DNA of 64,000 nt from Loripinus fragilis (GCA_964019695.1 OZ026515.1:76313144-76377143); one strand, 5' to 3'; positions 10,957 to 23,597 are shown, numbered from the stretch's first letter. The notes: a model not told the origin generated them from the sequence alone. A program made the numbers and translations.

Positions 10957-11686
10957 ATGTCACGCTATTCGTTGCTGCAATTTTCATCTCGCCAGTTTTT
11001 CGGTCTCACTGGTGCTACTGCTTAAAAAAGGCAAAAGAGATAAAATACTAGCCAAAAGTTCTGACCGGCCACCTGCATTTTATTAATTTTCTTCAAAACG
11101 TGAAATGCTGTGACTAGTCTTTTTGCATCTCGAAATAGCAAGACGTGTCATGTACCCTAGCCAGTAAAGATATTGACAATTTGTTTAACAGTACATGTAG
11201 GATGCCAATTTGAATAGTGGTACCCCCCATTTTTAAAATTGGCATTTGGGAACAATTTGCAAGTCGTGACTTTTTGAAATAACCCCCTTTCACACTCAAA
11301 ACGTTTTCATTTCAAAAGCCAAACCCATATTGAACACTAAAATGTTGAAATATACACTCCATCTGCATGAGACTTGTTGCTATTGGCCAATATGTCGAAA
11401 ATTACCCCACCATCTAATGCAAATTCTTGTGAATTTTGAAATTGAGGGTACACCTATTCGGCTTCGGCAAGGTCTCCCAAATACAATTTAATGAATTCTG
11501 CTTAGCCGTTTTCTGGTATCACTTACCGATAGGCAGACCTATTCGGTAATGCAAATGAAATTGATTAAGTGCTTACAACTTTTCAGAATATCGGTAAAAA
11601 CACACATGGCCGATTAGAACTTTTGACTAGTATAGTTCTAAACGAATTTATGCGGATGTAATAAAAAGGTTATGATATGGTCAAGG
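10957..11686. other. Unassigned spacer
   Basis: About 730 bp of moderately AT-rich sequence. No coding exon, RNA gene or confident repeat seen. Confidence 0.5.
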
Positions 11687-11775
11687 TGTGCCTCTAGGTC
11701 ATATTTGCACTGGATAGCCATATAGGCTCTCGGGCCGATGTGGCTATCCCAGTGCCAATATGACCTAGAGGCACA
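11687..11775. repeat. Long near-perfect palindrome
   Basis: TGTGCCTCTAGGTCATATTT at the left pairs with its near-complement ending GACCTAGAGGCACA at the right, through CACTGGATAGCC / GGCTATCCCAGTG, around a GGCTCTCGGGCCGATG loop. Arms are about 36 nt. One of at least five such palindromes in the window. Confidence 0.85.
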
Positions 11776-11935
11776 TATAATAAGCGGTATATAATAAGCA
11801 TGTTTGAGCTTATAAATGTACAGTAAAATCTTGAAAATTCTAGCTCCGCTTTTTCGAAATTATACTTTCGAAAGTTTGGGTCACAATGTATTCAGAGAAT
11901 AAGGCCTATTTATGAAATATTTAAGATACTATCTT

Positions 11936-13187
11936 TATACCCCCGGTACGAAGTATATAGGGGGTATATAGTTTTTGCCTTTTCTGTAATTATGTTTGCC
12001 TGTTTGTTTGTTTGAACTGTAAACTTTTTTTTTCGTCAAAGATTTCTCAGAAACTACTTGGGTTAGGATTCTGAAATTTGGTACAAGGCTTGATAGTGAT
12101 GAGTTGTATTGTGTAACAAAAGAACAGCCACATATTGCTTATCAGTCCCTTTATTTGTTCATTTTTCTTTCTCTCCAATCGAAAAATTTTTCGTCAAAGA
12201 TTTCTCAGCAACTACTTGGGTTAGGATTCTGAAATTTGGTACAAAGCTATCTTTATACCCCCGGTACGAAGTATATAGGGGGTATATAGTTTTTGCCTTT
12301 TCTGTAATTATGTTTGTCTGTTTGTTTGTTTGTCTGTAAACTTTTTTTTTCGTCAAAGATTTCTCAGCAACTACTTGGGTTAGGATTCTGAAATTTGGTA
12401 CAAGGCTTGATGGTGATGAGTTGTATTGTGTAACAAAAGAACAGCCACATATTGCTTATCAGTCCCTTTATTTGTTCATTTTTCTTTCTCTCCAATCGAA
12501 AAATTTTTCGTCAAAGATTTCTCAGCAACTACTTGGGTTAGGATTCTGAAATTTGGTACAAAGCTTGATAGTGATGAGTTGTATTGTGTAACAAAAGAAC
12601 AGCCACATATTGCTTATCAGTCCCTTTATTTATTTATTTTTCTTTCTCTCCAATGGAAATTTCTGTCACAGATTTCTCAGCTCCTATTGGAGCCATTGTT
12701 TTCAAATTTTGTGTACACCTTCAGGAAGGCAAAGTGTACTGTGTAAATGGAAATTAAGATGCTAATCCTCATTTTGCCTTCTTTTTTCAAATTTTCATTT
12801 TTTCCTTCTTTCTCTCTTATATAATACATATAGACATTTTTTCTGTCAAAGATTTCTCAGCAACTACTTACCTATTGGAGCCAGTGTTTTCAAATTTAGT
12901 GTACACCTTCAGGTAGGCTAAGTGTATTGTGTAAATGAAAATAAAGATGCTAAAGCTCATTTTGGCTTCTTTTTCAATTTTTCCTGCTGTCACTCCTATA
13001 TAACACATATGGACGTTTTTGTCAGAGTTTTCTCAGCAACTACTTGATTTAGGATTATGAAATTATTTGTGTACTTTCAGGTAGGAGAAGTGTATTCTTT
13101 GACAATTTTGTCGTTTCTCTGAAAGTGTTACAACCTCTGATGGCTACCGCCGGGGGTATGTGAGCTTCGCTCACTTCTTGCTATATT
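11936..13187 (+). repeat. Hairpin-headed element C (TATACCCCC type) with 318-bp duplication
   Basis: Starts with the hairpin TATACCCCC (11936-11944) pairing with GGGGGTATA (11960-11968). The whole head recurs at 12254, a 318-bp tandem period. The core units contain TTTCTCAGCAACTACTTGGG, GGATTCTGAAATTTGGTAC and AACAGCCACATATTGC. It ends near GCCGGGGGTATGTGAGC with the hairpin GTGAGCTTCGCTCAC and TTCTTG. Same plan as element B but unrelated sequence. Confidence 0.85.
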
Positions 13188-13329
13188 TAAAAACATATAT
13201 TTTGTGTGCGTAAAAAGAAACGTCTCCCTGATACAGGAGATGTTACTTTTATGCACACAAAACATATGTTTGATATGGAAAAACTGATAATATAATAATC
13301 ATTTTTGGGTGTGGGGGTAATATATACTT

Positions 13330-13425
13330 TTATTATATAATCTATAAATAAACATCTTCTGATTGGCCCAGATGCATATCCACTCCAGTCAATAAAACTA
13401 CATATTGCATGGTTTGCCGGACGTG
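13330..13425. repeat. Dispersed repeat shared with 39415-39495
   Basis: ATTATATAATCTATAAATA, TTGGCCCAGATGCATATCCA and CAATAAAACTACA are shared with 39415-39495. Short, no coding potential. It holds TATAAATA and an ATTGG box, which may be chance in AT-rich DNA. Confidence 0.55.
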
Positions 13426-13582
13426 ACATTGTAAAGCACACAGAACAAGGTAAAATTGCATGGCTTACGTGAAGTGATTTCAGAACGTCAAGTACGTTTC
13501 ACATGATCCATCTGTAACCTCAAAGGTTTTTACGCTATAAAATGACAGGAAATGCATAACATACATTTATTTTGGTCGGTAG

Positions 13583-13674
13583 ACATGGAGTGTTATTGAA
13601 CAGTAAATTTAATCATATTGACCTCCGCTCCGCATTGGTCAATATGACGTTTACTGTTCAATAACACTCCATGT
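13583..13674. repeat. Long near-perfect palindrome
   Basis: ACATGGAGTGTTATTGAACA pairs with TGTTCAATAACACTCCATGT; the inner arms are CATATTGACC / GGTCAATATG around TCCGCTCCGCATT. It is followed by CAATAATTGTATAAT, a motif also next to the palindromes at 23.9 and 42.1 kb. Confidence 0.9.
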
Positions 13675-13909
13675 TAATATCAACATAAGTCAATAATTGT
13701 ATAATGTCTACCTCCCTATAATTCGAACTTTAGATACTTCAAAAACCTCTAGTTGGTAGGACTTTCAATTTATGAGATTCAACTATACATGCTTTTATAA
13801 CTGCACATGAAGTAGTTTATGGGTTGTTAATACAGTTTATACTTCTGATTTCGAGTCAACCCAGTGGTGTAATGTCATTGTTAATATGGATTCAGCGAAG
13901 ATTAAGGGC

Positions 13910-14225
13910 TAGTAAAATGGATTTAAGCCCCCCTGTGGCTTAGGCTACTGTCCGTTCTAAGGCGGTGGTTCTGTTGTTGTTGATCTATTGTTTAATGTAC
14001 TTCCCAATGTTTGTAGAAGTTCTGTGTTTGTCTTTGTTATGTTATGCATTGATTTGTGTCCATTCTAGTTTTGCAATTATCTTGAAGAGGAAGAGAAAGC
14101 TGGTTGCTTTGCTATTATTGTCTTACAGATGTATTATTACTATAAATGTTCTGTGACTCTTCCTGGCGGTGCCATGGGTTGGTCTGCAGTGGGTGATTGT
14201 GGTATTTCCAGATCATATTCACTTA
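13910..14225 (+). repeat. Dispersed repeat R2, + copy
   Basis: Contains CTACTGTCCGTTCTAAGGCG, GTTCTGTTGTTGTTGATC, CTTGAAGAGGAAGAGAAAGC and GACTCTTCCTGGCGGTGCCA. An inverted copy lies at 32770-33065, and a short piece at 59395-59460. The start (TCCGTTCTAAGGCGGT) resembles ACCGTTCCAAGGCGGT of R1, so the two may be related. No conserved protein. Confidence 0.75.
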
Positions 14226-14231
14226 CTTTTT

Positions 14232-14960
14232 AGCTCATCTGAGCCATTGGCTCATAGTGCGCTATTGTGATTTTTGGATGTCCATTGTCCATCGTGCGTC
14301 TTCAACAATTGCTTTAAAGGACATCTCCTCCTAAACTACTGGCTGCATTTTGACCAAACTTGGCAGAAATGATTCGTATATGGCCCTCTTTAAAAATGTT
14401 CCAAAAATTCTGGTCCGTTGCATATTTAGGTCACACAGGCTAAAAATAGATTTTCAAGATGAAAACTTTAAAAAATCTTCTTGTCTGAAACAACAAGGTC
14501 TAGAGCCTTGATATTTGGTATGTAGCATTAGCTAGTGGACTTCTACCAAGTTTGTTCAAATTATGCCCCTGGGGCCAAAAATGGCCCCACCCTGGGGGTT
14601 ACATGTTTGACATTGGCTTATATAGGGGAAAACATGAAAAATCTTCTTGTCTGAAACCACAAGGCTTAGAGCTTTGATATTTGTTATGTAGCATCACCTA
14701 GTGGACCTCTACCAAGCTTGTTCAAATTATGCCCCTGGGGCCAAAAATGTCCCCGCCCCGGGAGTCACATAATTTACATAGGCTTATATAGGGAAAAACA
14801 TGAAAAAAACTTCATGTCTGAAACCGTTAGGCCTAGAGCCTTGATATTTGGTATGTAGCATCACCTAGTGGACCTCTACCAGGTTTGTTCAAATCATGCC
14901 CCTGGGGCCAAAAATTGCCCCATCCCGGGGTCACATGCTTTACATAGGCTTATATTAGGT
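14232..14960 (+). repeat. Short relative of element B
   Basis: Opens with TTTTTAGCTCATCTGAGCCA and a paired GGCTCATAGTGCGCT. Three units of the element-B type core follow (CTTGATATTTGGTATGTAGC, TCTACCAAGTTTGTTCAAAT). The 3' end is not clear; sequence after 14960 is different. Confidence 0.75.
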
Positions 14961-15659
14961 AAGTTTATAATTTTATTTTTTTCATTGGAATGCTTGGCGT
15001 TTCAGTAAATGTAAGCATGGTATCAGTTTTAGGTAAGATTTAAGATGTGCTTTGTGAAAATCCAGGAGAGTTGGCTGAAAAATAACATTTTTACTTATTT
15101 CAACTCAAAACTGATAAATAGGTATATTTTTTCGCATTCTTTGTCCTATTTCGATCGTTTCAGAGACAAAAGGGTAAAATTAAATCATGTATGGATATCC
15201 TTTGTGTGTTAAATAATTTCTATCTGATAAGTGAAAAGCCCAGTATCCGTTTGAAAGGGTGATGGTAATGATACAATGGCAATCGAAAACTCCATTAATG
15301 GCAATCGTTGGATATTTTTGGCAATCGGTAAACAAATTATTTGTTTGGTATTTTCACCCGTTTTTATTCATGTTAACGGCCTAAAATGAATGTTTCTCCA
15401 TGATGATTCTAATAAAAAGAATAGTTTATAAAGATTTTTCTCTATATCGGAACTTTATCATTTACTTGTGTTTTCTGTTTTATATTGATCAATAAACTCG
15501 AATAGGACCAGGAAGGCTCAGAATCAAACCCTATGTCACATGCCTAATGTGTGGCCCGACAGTTCGGTGGTAATAGTACACATGCATTTTGAGAGGGTCC
15601 GGGTCGGGTCATGGGGTGGGGGGGTTAAATTTTACATGAGAAGACTAGAGGACCTGACG
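14961..15659. other. Unassigned spacer
   Basis: About 700 bp without recognisable gene or repeat, AT-rich; one GC-richer patch near 15590-15660. Confidence 0.4.
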
Positions 15660-17269
15660 GTCCTGAAGCGCTCACCTGATCTCCTTAATAATGTTAAAAT
15701 AGGTCAAGATCAACAACAGCTTATAATTAAAAATATTTTGTTTTATGGGGGTTGTGGCCATTTTGGTCAAGTGACCTAAAACAATCTAATGAATACTCCA
15801 TCAAACAGCCCAGTGATTTTCGAGGAAAAGATGTTTAGATAGGTATGTGACAGTCCAAATGAGTGGCCTTGGATAAAAGGTCACAGGTCAGCTTGACATT
15901 TGGTACTTATATAAAACCCTTGTCTCATTAGGTTAAACATTTCTTGCTAGTATTATGATTTCAGCCTCAACAGTTATAGAAAAATGAACATTTCAAGATT
16001 TTTCCCAAATAAATGCATTAAGAATCAAATTTGACCTTGCCATAAAGTAGGTCAAGGTCAACCTAGATTCAACATTTGTGCAAATCTAGTAGGGCCCACA
16101 TCCCCAATGCTATTGGCCTTTTGGTACCAGAGAAGAAGATATCTAAAGGGGTTTTTACCATATATGGGTGTGGTGGCCATCTTGGTCATGTGACCAGTAC
16201 AATTAGTATAAATTTTTGTTAACCTATCATTAGGAGTCTTCATATGAAATTTGAGTTCAAATGGTCTGGTGGTTTCTGAGGAAGTTAAAGGTCAACCTTG
16301 ACCTTTGAAACTTATTTATAGCCATTGACTCATCAGGTTTAACATATCAAGTGAGAATAATGACAATGGCCTCAACAGTTTTCAAAAAATGTAATTTTCA
16401 AAAGTCCAATTTAAATGCATTAGGAAGCAAATTTGACCTTGACGTTAAGTAGGTCAAGGTCAACTTAGGTTCATCATTTGAACAAACTTGGTAGGCATCC
16501 ATCCCCTATGCTACATACCAAGTCCCAAGGTAATCAGCCTTCTGGTTCTGGAGAAGAAGATTTTTAAAGGGTCTTTACCATATATGGGCATGGCGGTCAT
16601 CTTGGTCATGTGACCAAAATATTTTGCATAAATTTTGGCTAACTTATCATAAGGAGTCTTCACATGAAATTTGAGTTCAATTGGGCCAATGGTTTGTGAG
16701 AAAACGTTTTAATATATTAATGGGACTCCAATATGAGCGACCTTGGCTGAAAGGTTAAAGGTCAACGTTAACCTTTTGAACTTATTTATAGCCATTGTCT
16801 CATTAGGTTAAACATGTCAAGTGAGAATAATGACTAAAGCGCCCACAGTTTACAAAAAAAATCAACTTTATAGAAATTTTCCCATTTAAATGCATTAGGA
16901 AGCAAATTTGACCATGACTTTAAGTAGGTCAAGGTCAACCTAGGAGCAACATTTGAACAAACTTGGTAGGCCCCACAACCCCAATGCTACATACCAAGTC
17001 CCAAGGTCATCAGCCTTCTGGTTCTGGAGAAGAAGATTTTTTAAGGGTTTTTTACCATATATGGGCGTGGCGGCCATCTTGATCATGTGACCATGGCCAT
17101 TTGAACAAACTTTCGGTCCCCCATCCTAAGGAGTCTCCATATGTTATATGAGTTCAATTGTCCAAGTAGTTTCAGAGGAGAAGATGTTTGAAAATGATGG
17201 ACAACGGAGGGACGCCGGAGTCACTGGTATACTATTAGCTCACCAATGAGCCTTTGGCTCAGGTGAGCT
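15660..17269 (-). repeat. Hairpin-headed family A element, minus orientation, about 400-bp core units
   Basis: The right end (17237-17269) is the AGCTCACC / GGTGAGCT hairpin of family A, so the element reads right to left. Core units repeat at spacings of about 350-475 bp (GTCAAGGTCAAC near 16051, 16452, 16928; a variant near 15698). Each holds CCATATATGG, GGCCATCTTGGTCATGTGAC and CTTCTGGTTCTGGAGAAGAA. No protein is encoded. The left boundary is approximate. Confidence 0.8.
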
Positions 17270-17276
17270 AAAAAAA

Positions 17277-17352
17277 GCTCATGACCAAAGGGGAACTCGA
17301 ACCAAGGACATAACTATCACATACCGCACCAATACTCTGTCCACTTAGCTAT
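17277..17352 (-). repeat. tRNA-like sequence (SINE head or tRNA pseudogene)
   Basis: On the minus strand an A-box-like ATAGCTAAGTGG and a B-box GGTTCGAGTTCC are spaced as in a tRNA. Paired acceptor arms are not convincing, so this is likely a tRNA-derived repeat head, immediately outside the family A hairpin. Confidence 0.45.
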
Positions 17353-17704
17353 CTTGCCACATGGTAAGCCTGTGAAATCTACAATATGCACATGGCAGGG
17401 TAGTGGTACTCCTTTCGGGTAAGATGTGGATACAAACCCCAATAAGTGTCTTTTACTTTGTTACATAGATAGTATTGTTCTGAAAGTTCAAACTTCAAGC
17501 AGAACCTAGGGTTGTTTTCTTGTGACGGCGCTAATATGAAAGAAAGCTAAGAGCACATTGTCTGCCATTGAAAGACTGTGAGTTCATTTTGTCGTTAATT
17601 TTCACTATTATGGTGAATTGTAACGCATTCTAGGATGTTCTGGGTCTACTAATACATTGTAGAATCCGGGATGCCACAAGAGACTGTACTAGCAGATTTG
17701 AGAG

Positions 17705-18107
17705 TCTCAGTTGTTACTTATCCTAGACTACTAAACTTAAAAACCAAATTAAGGCTTCGACATAGGCCTATTAATCCCTCGTTGCATATGCATATTATAT
17801 TATCTGCATATTCATAGATATTTATGAAAACATTAAAAATGTGATTCACAAATGGGGGTATACATACAAGATCAATTTTGACCATGGAATGTCTTGGCTT
17901 CAATTTGGTACAAATTTTAGTAATCAATGGCTAAATGCATTAGATATTATGGATCTTGTACATATACCCCATATGTGAATCACATTTTTAATGTTTTCGT
18001 AAATATTTATTAATATGCAAATTAGATATTTTTTTGCATATGCAACAAGGGGATAATAGGCATATTTGGTTTTAAGTTTAGTAGTCTAGGATAAGTAACA
18101 GCTGAGA
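17705..18107. repeat. 403-bp foldback (snapback) repeat
   Basis: Arms of about 165 nt are inverted copies around a roughly 70-nt loop. TCTCAGTTGTTACTTATCC at 17705 pairs with GGATAAGTAACAGCTGAGA ending at 18107. CCTAGACTACTAAACTTAA and AACATTAAAAATGTGATTCA also have inverted partners. Scattered mismatches and small gaps. No coding sequence. Confidence 0.9.
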
Positions 18108-18219
18108 TATGAGGAATTTTGTAGGATAACCCTCATTCTCAAATCCGTTTTGGGTTGCCATGGAAACCATGCATTTTCACATAGCCCATACCACTTTTTT
18201 AAGGACAACTTCGTTACGC

Positions 18220-18525
18220 ATATAGGGGGTCCCAATGAACAATTTGGCACCCATGAAAAATTGTACTGGGGGGTGCAAGGTAACCTAAATTGGATGCCGG
18301 GGTAATACCAACATGCCTAAAAAACCTATATATACAATAAGCAAAACCGCCATCATTGGCCTGCCTGCCGGCGAAACACCATTTAAATGTCATTTTGCTT
18401 GGGATAGCCCAACACTGTTTGCTGGCTGAGGAGCTTCGTAATTTTTCAGAGGGTGACCTACAACTTTTATCAATTTCCAGCAAGGGGGGTCCAGACGCTC
18501 TGTCCCTGCCCCCACGGAATCCTTA
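18220..18525. repeat. Repeat with CACCATTTAAATG core, diverged copy
   Basis: Contains CCATCATTGGCCTGCCTGCC, GGCGAAACACCATTTAAATG and, at the right, GGGGGGTCCAGACGCTCTGT. A better-preserved relative at 52286-52589 has GGCCATCATCGGCCCGCC, AACACCATTTAAATGGCG and GATCCAGA/TCTGGATC ends. Probably a degraded non-autonomous DNA element. Confidence 0.55.
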
Positions 18526-18639
18526 GTTAAATAGTTGAATGTGGTTTATTATACAAATTATTCTAACACACCTCGCCTATAGAGCCAATGCTACAAAAAC
18601 GTTATATCAAACGATATAGTCACAGTTTTGAAAGCGCAC

Positions 18640-18783
18640 ACTAGCTGACGTCACTTGTTACTGCAAATTGACGTCATTTGTGGCATTAGATGGTGTAACG
18701 TCGTTTTTACACTTGGAAAACAGTACATATTCATGTAAACGTATGCAGTACAGTCCAACTATTGGCGGGATTTCTTCAGTACA
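18640..18783 (+). promoter_or_regulatory. Candidate promoter: two perfect CREs and an E2F-like site
   Basis: TGACGTCA occurs at 18646-18653 and 18669-18676, 23 bp apart. TTGGCGGGA, an E2F-type site, is at 18762-18770. An ATG in good context (ACAATGG, 18784) follows 14 bp later. The clustering suggests a promoter of a small host or transposon gene; no known gene is identified. Confidence 0.35.
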
Positions 18784-19075
18784 ATGGCTGATATTTGGAA
18801 GAAGCTGAATACTTCAAATGTGTTTTTGTCTTTTATTGTGTGTTAGAATCGAAATAGACCAGCTCTAGTGCGTGAACTGTTGAGTAATAATTCACTGTTT
18901 GTCGTCAGTTGTGCAAAGATAAATCACAAGCGCGCAGTGTCGATTTTAATACATCATCAGTCAAAGCAACAGCTGATCTTTCAGAGAAGGACGATGAAAT
19001 AAACAAATGGACACTGAACCTTTTGCCGAAATTGTTTACTCGTTTTAATCATGCAGAATTTGCTCCAGTATGTAC
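18784..19075 (+). CDS. Possible exons of an unidentified gene
   Basis: From ATG 18784 the sequence reads MADIWKKLNTSNVFLS and stops at about 18844. A second coding-like segment (about 18905-19074) reads RQLCKDKSQARSVDFNTS and, further on, EKDDEINKWTLNLLPKLFTR; a possible donor GTATGT follows at about 19071. Amino-acid composition looks protein-like and the upstream block looks like a promoter, but no family is recognised and the exon junction between the two parts is not resolved. It may be the 5' end of a transposon gene. Confidence 0.25.
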
Positions 19076-19350
19076 CTATGTATTTTTGATCTCTTTGGGC
19101 ATTTTAACAAGTTCTAGATCTTCATTAGGCGTCTTTTTTGAGCATTTCTTTCGTTTCATCGGTCAATGAAAAACAACATTGGCGCCCACCCTTATTTGTT
19201 AATTTACTAAGGTAATGAAGTTGATCGGCACTCACCAAGCTACTGTCAGATACAGAAAAATGACAGCATGAATTCTCTTCACAACGCAGCTAGCTTCTAA
19301 ATCAGAGACAACGCTGAAAAACTTCTAAAATAGTTTCAAATGTATATGTA

Positions 19351-20259
19351 TACTCAAAGCCAAAAGTAACTTTACACTTTGAACTACTGATATATCTTTA
19401 CTGTTTTTGATTTAACCAAATTAAATATTGCAATGAGTTTCGCCCCTAAGCCTAATTCACGAAAAACAACTTAGGTAAATAACTCTTCGTTCGAGTTATC
19501 TGTGCTTTCATTAAAAGCACATAATCACCATTTCCGAACAAAATCCAAAGTGAACCTAGGATTTGAACACGCTATTTTAAGGGCCATCGATTGCCCATTA
19601 AGAATACTGCAAAACATTTTGTCTCTGTCGTATAGTTTGTGTTTGGCAGCATCTTAAAGTTGGTTCAAATTGAAATTATCTCCCTTTCAATTAAAACAAT
19701 AGTAAACTTAAGTACCTGCTAAAAGCTTTATCTCAGATGACATTTGGATTTTTTTATCAGCGATTTGTTGGGACATCTGCCCTGAGTTTGTGACAAGATA
19801 ATCTGATAAAAATTCTCATCGGTACGGAAGATGAACAGCAAACAATTTCTAATGGGAAATTCCATTGAAAGCACTGTTATGTTCACAAAAGGGGGTTTGT
19901 ACGTAAATACACAACTCTAATTTGTGTTACTCAAAAGGTGATCCGGGCTGATTTGAATTTTAAACAACAAGTCAATAGCCTGTCTTTCAGACTGGTTCTT
20001 TAAAATTAAAAAATGTCCAATCGCAAAGCTACAGTAACACATCTAAAAGTGATGCACTTTGGAAATGTTTATTTTACCCCCTTGCTTCTAACATTGGGAC
20101 ATTGTGGTTGCATTTATGACAGTAAAAACATGAAATTCAACTGCCATATGAATAATTGGTTGAAGTTTAATATGAATTAAACACATTTAAAATACTACTC
20201 ACTAATACCCAGAAAAGGTATATATAATAACAGTGTAAAGTTACTTTTGGCTTTAAGTA
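19351..20259. mobile_element. 909-bp TA-flanked TIR element, copy 1
   Basis: TA at 19349-19350 and 20260-20261. Inverted ends: TACTCAAAGCCAAAAGTAAC and GTTACTTTTGGCTTTAAGTA. The interior matches the copy at 40776-41691 over its whole length in the same orientation, with point differences and small indels. A degraded minus-strand frame in the middle (AFNGISH, EFLSDYLVT, QQIA-KKIQM) is shared by both copies but interrupted by stops here. Tc1/mariner-type duplication; no transposase recognised. Confidence 0.85.
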
Positions 20260-20263
20260 TATA

Positions 20264-20897
<634 letters not shown>

Positions 20898-21119
20898 AAT
20901 TAAAACATCCGCTCAGCATTTCTTCCACTGACCCTGGCTAAAACAATGAACAAGCAGCCCAATTGGCAAAGATCGCTCACATGGGAACCATCATAATGTT
21001 TGGAGACACTATACTTTCTGATGCTCAAAGACTTGAAACGGTGACAAGGATTTAATGCAAAAACATAAGATATTATGCCAGTTCTAGTTATCTGCACGTA
21101 TTAAAAAGATCTAAATAAA

Positions 21120-22826
21120 AAAATTGCAAGAGAGACCTGGTGAAAGTGTAGTTTTCAGATGCTCAAGGGAAGCTAACTCCGTAGTCAGTGATTGGATCTG
21201 ATCGAAATTTAAACTCATCCATAATATGTATGTCCTGGTAACCTACAAGAATGAAGAAAATCAAATGAAAAATGAAGGTGCTAGAGTGGTCACAACATTA
21301 TACAGTTATATTATAGACACTCAATGGCAGCTAACTCTGTAGCTGGTGGATGGGTGTGTGGGAAAATCAAACTTTTATGGATGTCCTTGTTACCTGCAAG
21401 AATGAGGAAGATCAATTCAAAATTGAAGGTGCTAGAGTGGTCACAACAGATCTCCCATTGTTAGTCTATGCAGATTTTTTATGCTGCTCAAGGGAAATTA
21501 ACTCCACAGTCTAAGGTTGGTTCTACTTTAAATTAAACTCATCCAAGCTTTAAATGTTGTCCTTGTAACCTGCAAGAATGAAGATCCAATCAAAAATGAA
21601 GGCGCTAGAGTGGTCACAACATTATCAATCAATTTTTTAAGATGCTCAAGGGCAGCTTACTCCATAATAGGTGATGGGATCTTGATGGGATTCAAACTCA
21701 TCCAAGCTTTTATAGCTGTCCTCCTTATCTTCAAGAATGAATATGATCTATTCAAAAATGAAAGCACTAGAGTGGTCACAACATTTCTCCATTATAAGTC
21801 TATGGGGATTTTCTAAGATGCTCAAGGGCAGCTGACTGCACAGTCCAAGGTCTGATCTGGCCAAATTTCGAACCCATCTAAGCTCTTATAGTTGACCTTG
21901 TTACCTGCAAGAATGAAGAAGATCCAATCAAAAATGAAGGCGCTAGAGTGGTCACAACATTATCCATCAATTTTTAAGATGCTCAAGGGCAGCTTACTTC
22001 ATAATAGGTGATAAGATCTTGAAGAAATACAAACTCATTCAAGCTGTTATAGTTGTTTATTTTATCTGCAAGAAAGAAGATCACAATATTTCTCCATTAT
22101 AAGTCTATGGGGATTTTTACAGACCCTCAAGGGCATCTAACTCCTCAGTCCAAGGTCAGATCTGGCCGAAATTTCGAACCCATCCGAGATTTTATGGTTG
22201 TCCTTGTCACCTAGAATGAAGAAGATCCAATCAAAAAAGAAGGCGCTAGAGTGATCACAACATTCATTGATTTTTCAAAGGCTCAAGAGCAGCCAACTCC
22301 GAATCATGCTGAAATTCAAACCCATCCAAGCTTTTATGGTTGACCTTGTTACCTGCAAGAATGAATAAGATCCATGGAAAATTTAGCGCTAGAGTGGTCA
22401 CAACGTTTCTCCCATTATTAGTCTATGGAGATTTTTCCAAACGCTCAAGCTAAGTCATAAGTCTTTTGTCGGATAATGCCCAATTTCGAATCCATCCACG
22501 ATTTTATGGTTGTTATAGTTACCTGCAAGAATAAAGAAGAACCAATCAAAAATGAAGGAGCAAGAGTGGTCACAAGGTTTTCCCCATTATAATCCTATGG
22601 GAGCTTTCTGCTGTCATGGAAACCAAAGTTCTAATCCGACCTGGCCCAAAACCAAATGCAGACAATCCCCCACCCCAATGATGCTCCTGATGAAATTTGA
22701 TTACCATCAGTCAGCTGGTCTCAGAGATATTCCTGTTTGAAAGTATGGACGGACGGGCACATGCACCGACGCCGGCTCGAGTCCCATCCTATAAGCTCAC
22801 CCTAAGCCTTCGGCTCTGGTGAGCTA
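21120..22826 (-). repeat. Hairpin-headed element D, 140-180-bp core units
   Basis: The right end (22794-22825) is an AGCTCACCCTAAGCC / GGCTCTGGTGAGCT hairpin, preceded by the CGTCC-type run on the minus strand (GGACGGACGGGC at about 22747). Nine units contain GCTAGAGTGGTCACAAC (about 21286, 21437, 21610, 21772, 21948, then degenerate near 22081, 22251, 22393, 22566) and GATGCTCAAGGGCAGC. Noncoding. Left boundary approximate. Confidence 0.82.
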
Positions 22827-23589
22827 GAATTAAAACCACTAAGACACAAGGTATATCTGCCTAAAATCATAAGCACTATCAATACAAGCTGCCTGTATTA
22901 AATAACCATCATCATTTCATCACTGAATTGACTTTTCAAAACGGCATACATTTATTTATGATACTAAATATGATAAGTATACAATGTGTTGAGCAAACAT
23001 GCAACATAATACAATTTCTGAGCTGGCATACTTATATATTCGTCTGGTAGCGTCTGGGCATTATGGATTGAAACTGGGACGCTCAGACGTTTCCAAAACG
23101 AAGCGACAAGCGTCTTGAACGCTGTTATAAGAAAAATACAAGTCGGCGCCATTCACATTGCTCTGTATGCAGGAGATGACTGCTATAAGCAGTGAGGCTT
23201 GTTATCAGATCCTATCATGTGCTCGTATATTAATGTATTTTTACCCATGCATTGTATTTTCGAAATAAAATATTGTTTAAACTAAAACGGCATACAATCC
23301 AGCGGCTGATGTCGCTTCCTGTGTCCTAGGCTGTGACATAGGTTGTTAGGAGTGGTATAGGTCCGTAAATGTAGATTAGCACTTTAGTTGTAAGGATTGC
23401 GTCTTTCGTGTGATTAAAGAGGTATTATATTGCCACAAGTTTCACACTCGTACTGTTCCTCTGGTTGGTGTTTTATCTGCAATGTTCTTTGTGATATCGT
23501 TGTTGCATAAATCTCACATGAGAAATGTGTCTGTAGTGGCTTCTTCAATTTTTCTTGTGCTCAAAAAGATGAAATACTTCTTTCAGGCA
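22827..23589. other. Unassigned spacer
   Basis: No gene or confident repeat recognised. Moderately AT-rich. Confidence 0.4.
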
Positions 23590-23597
23590 TAAGTCAC

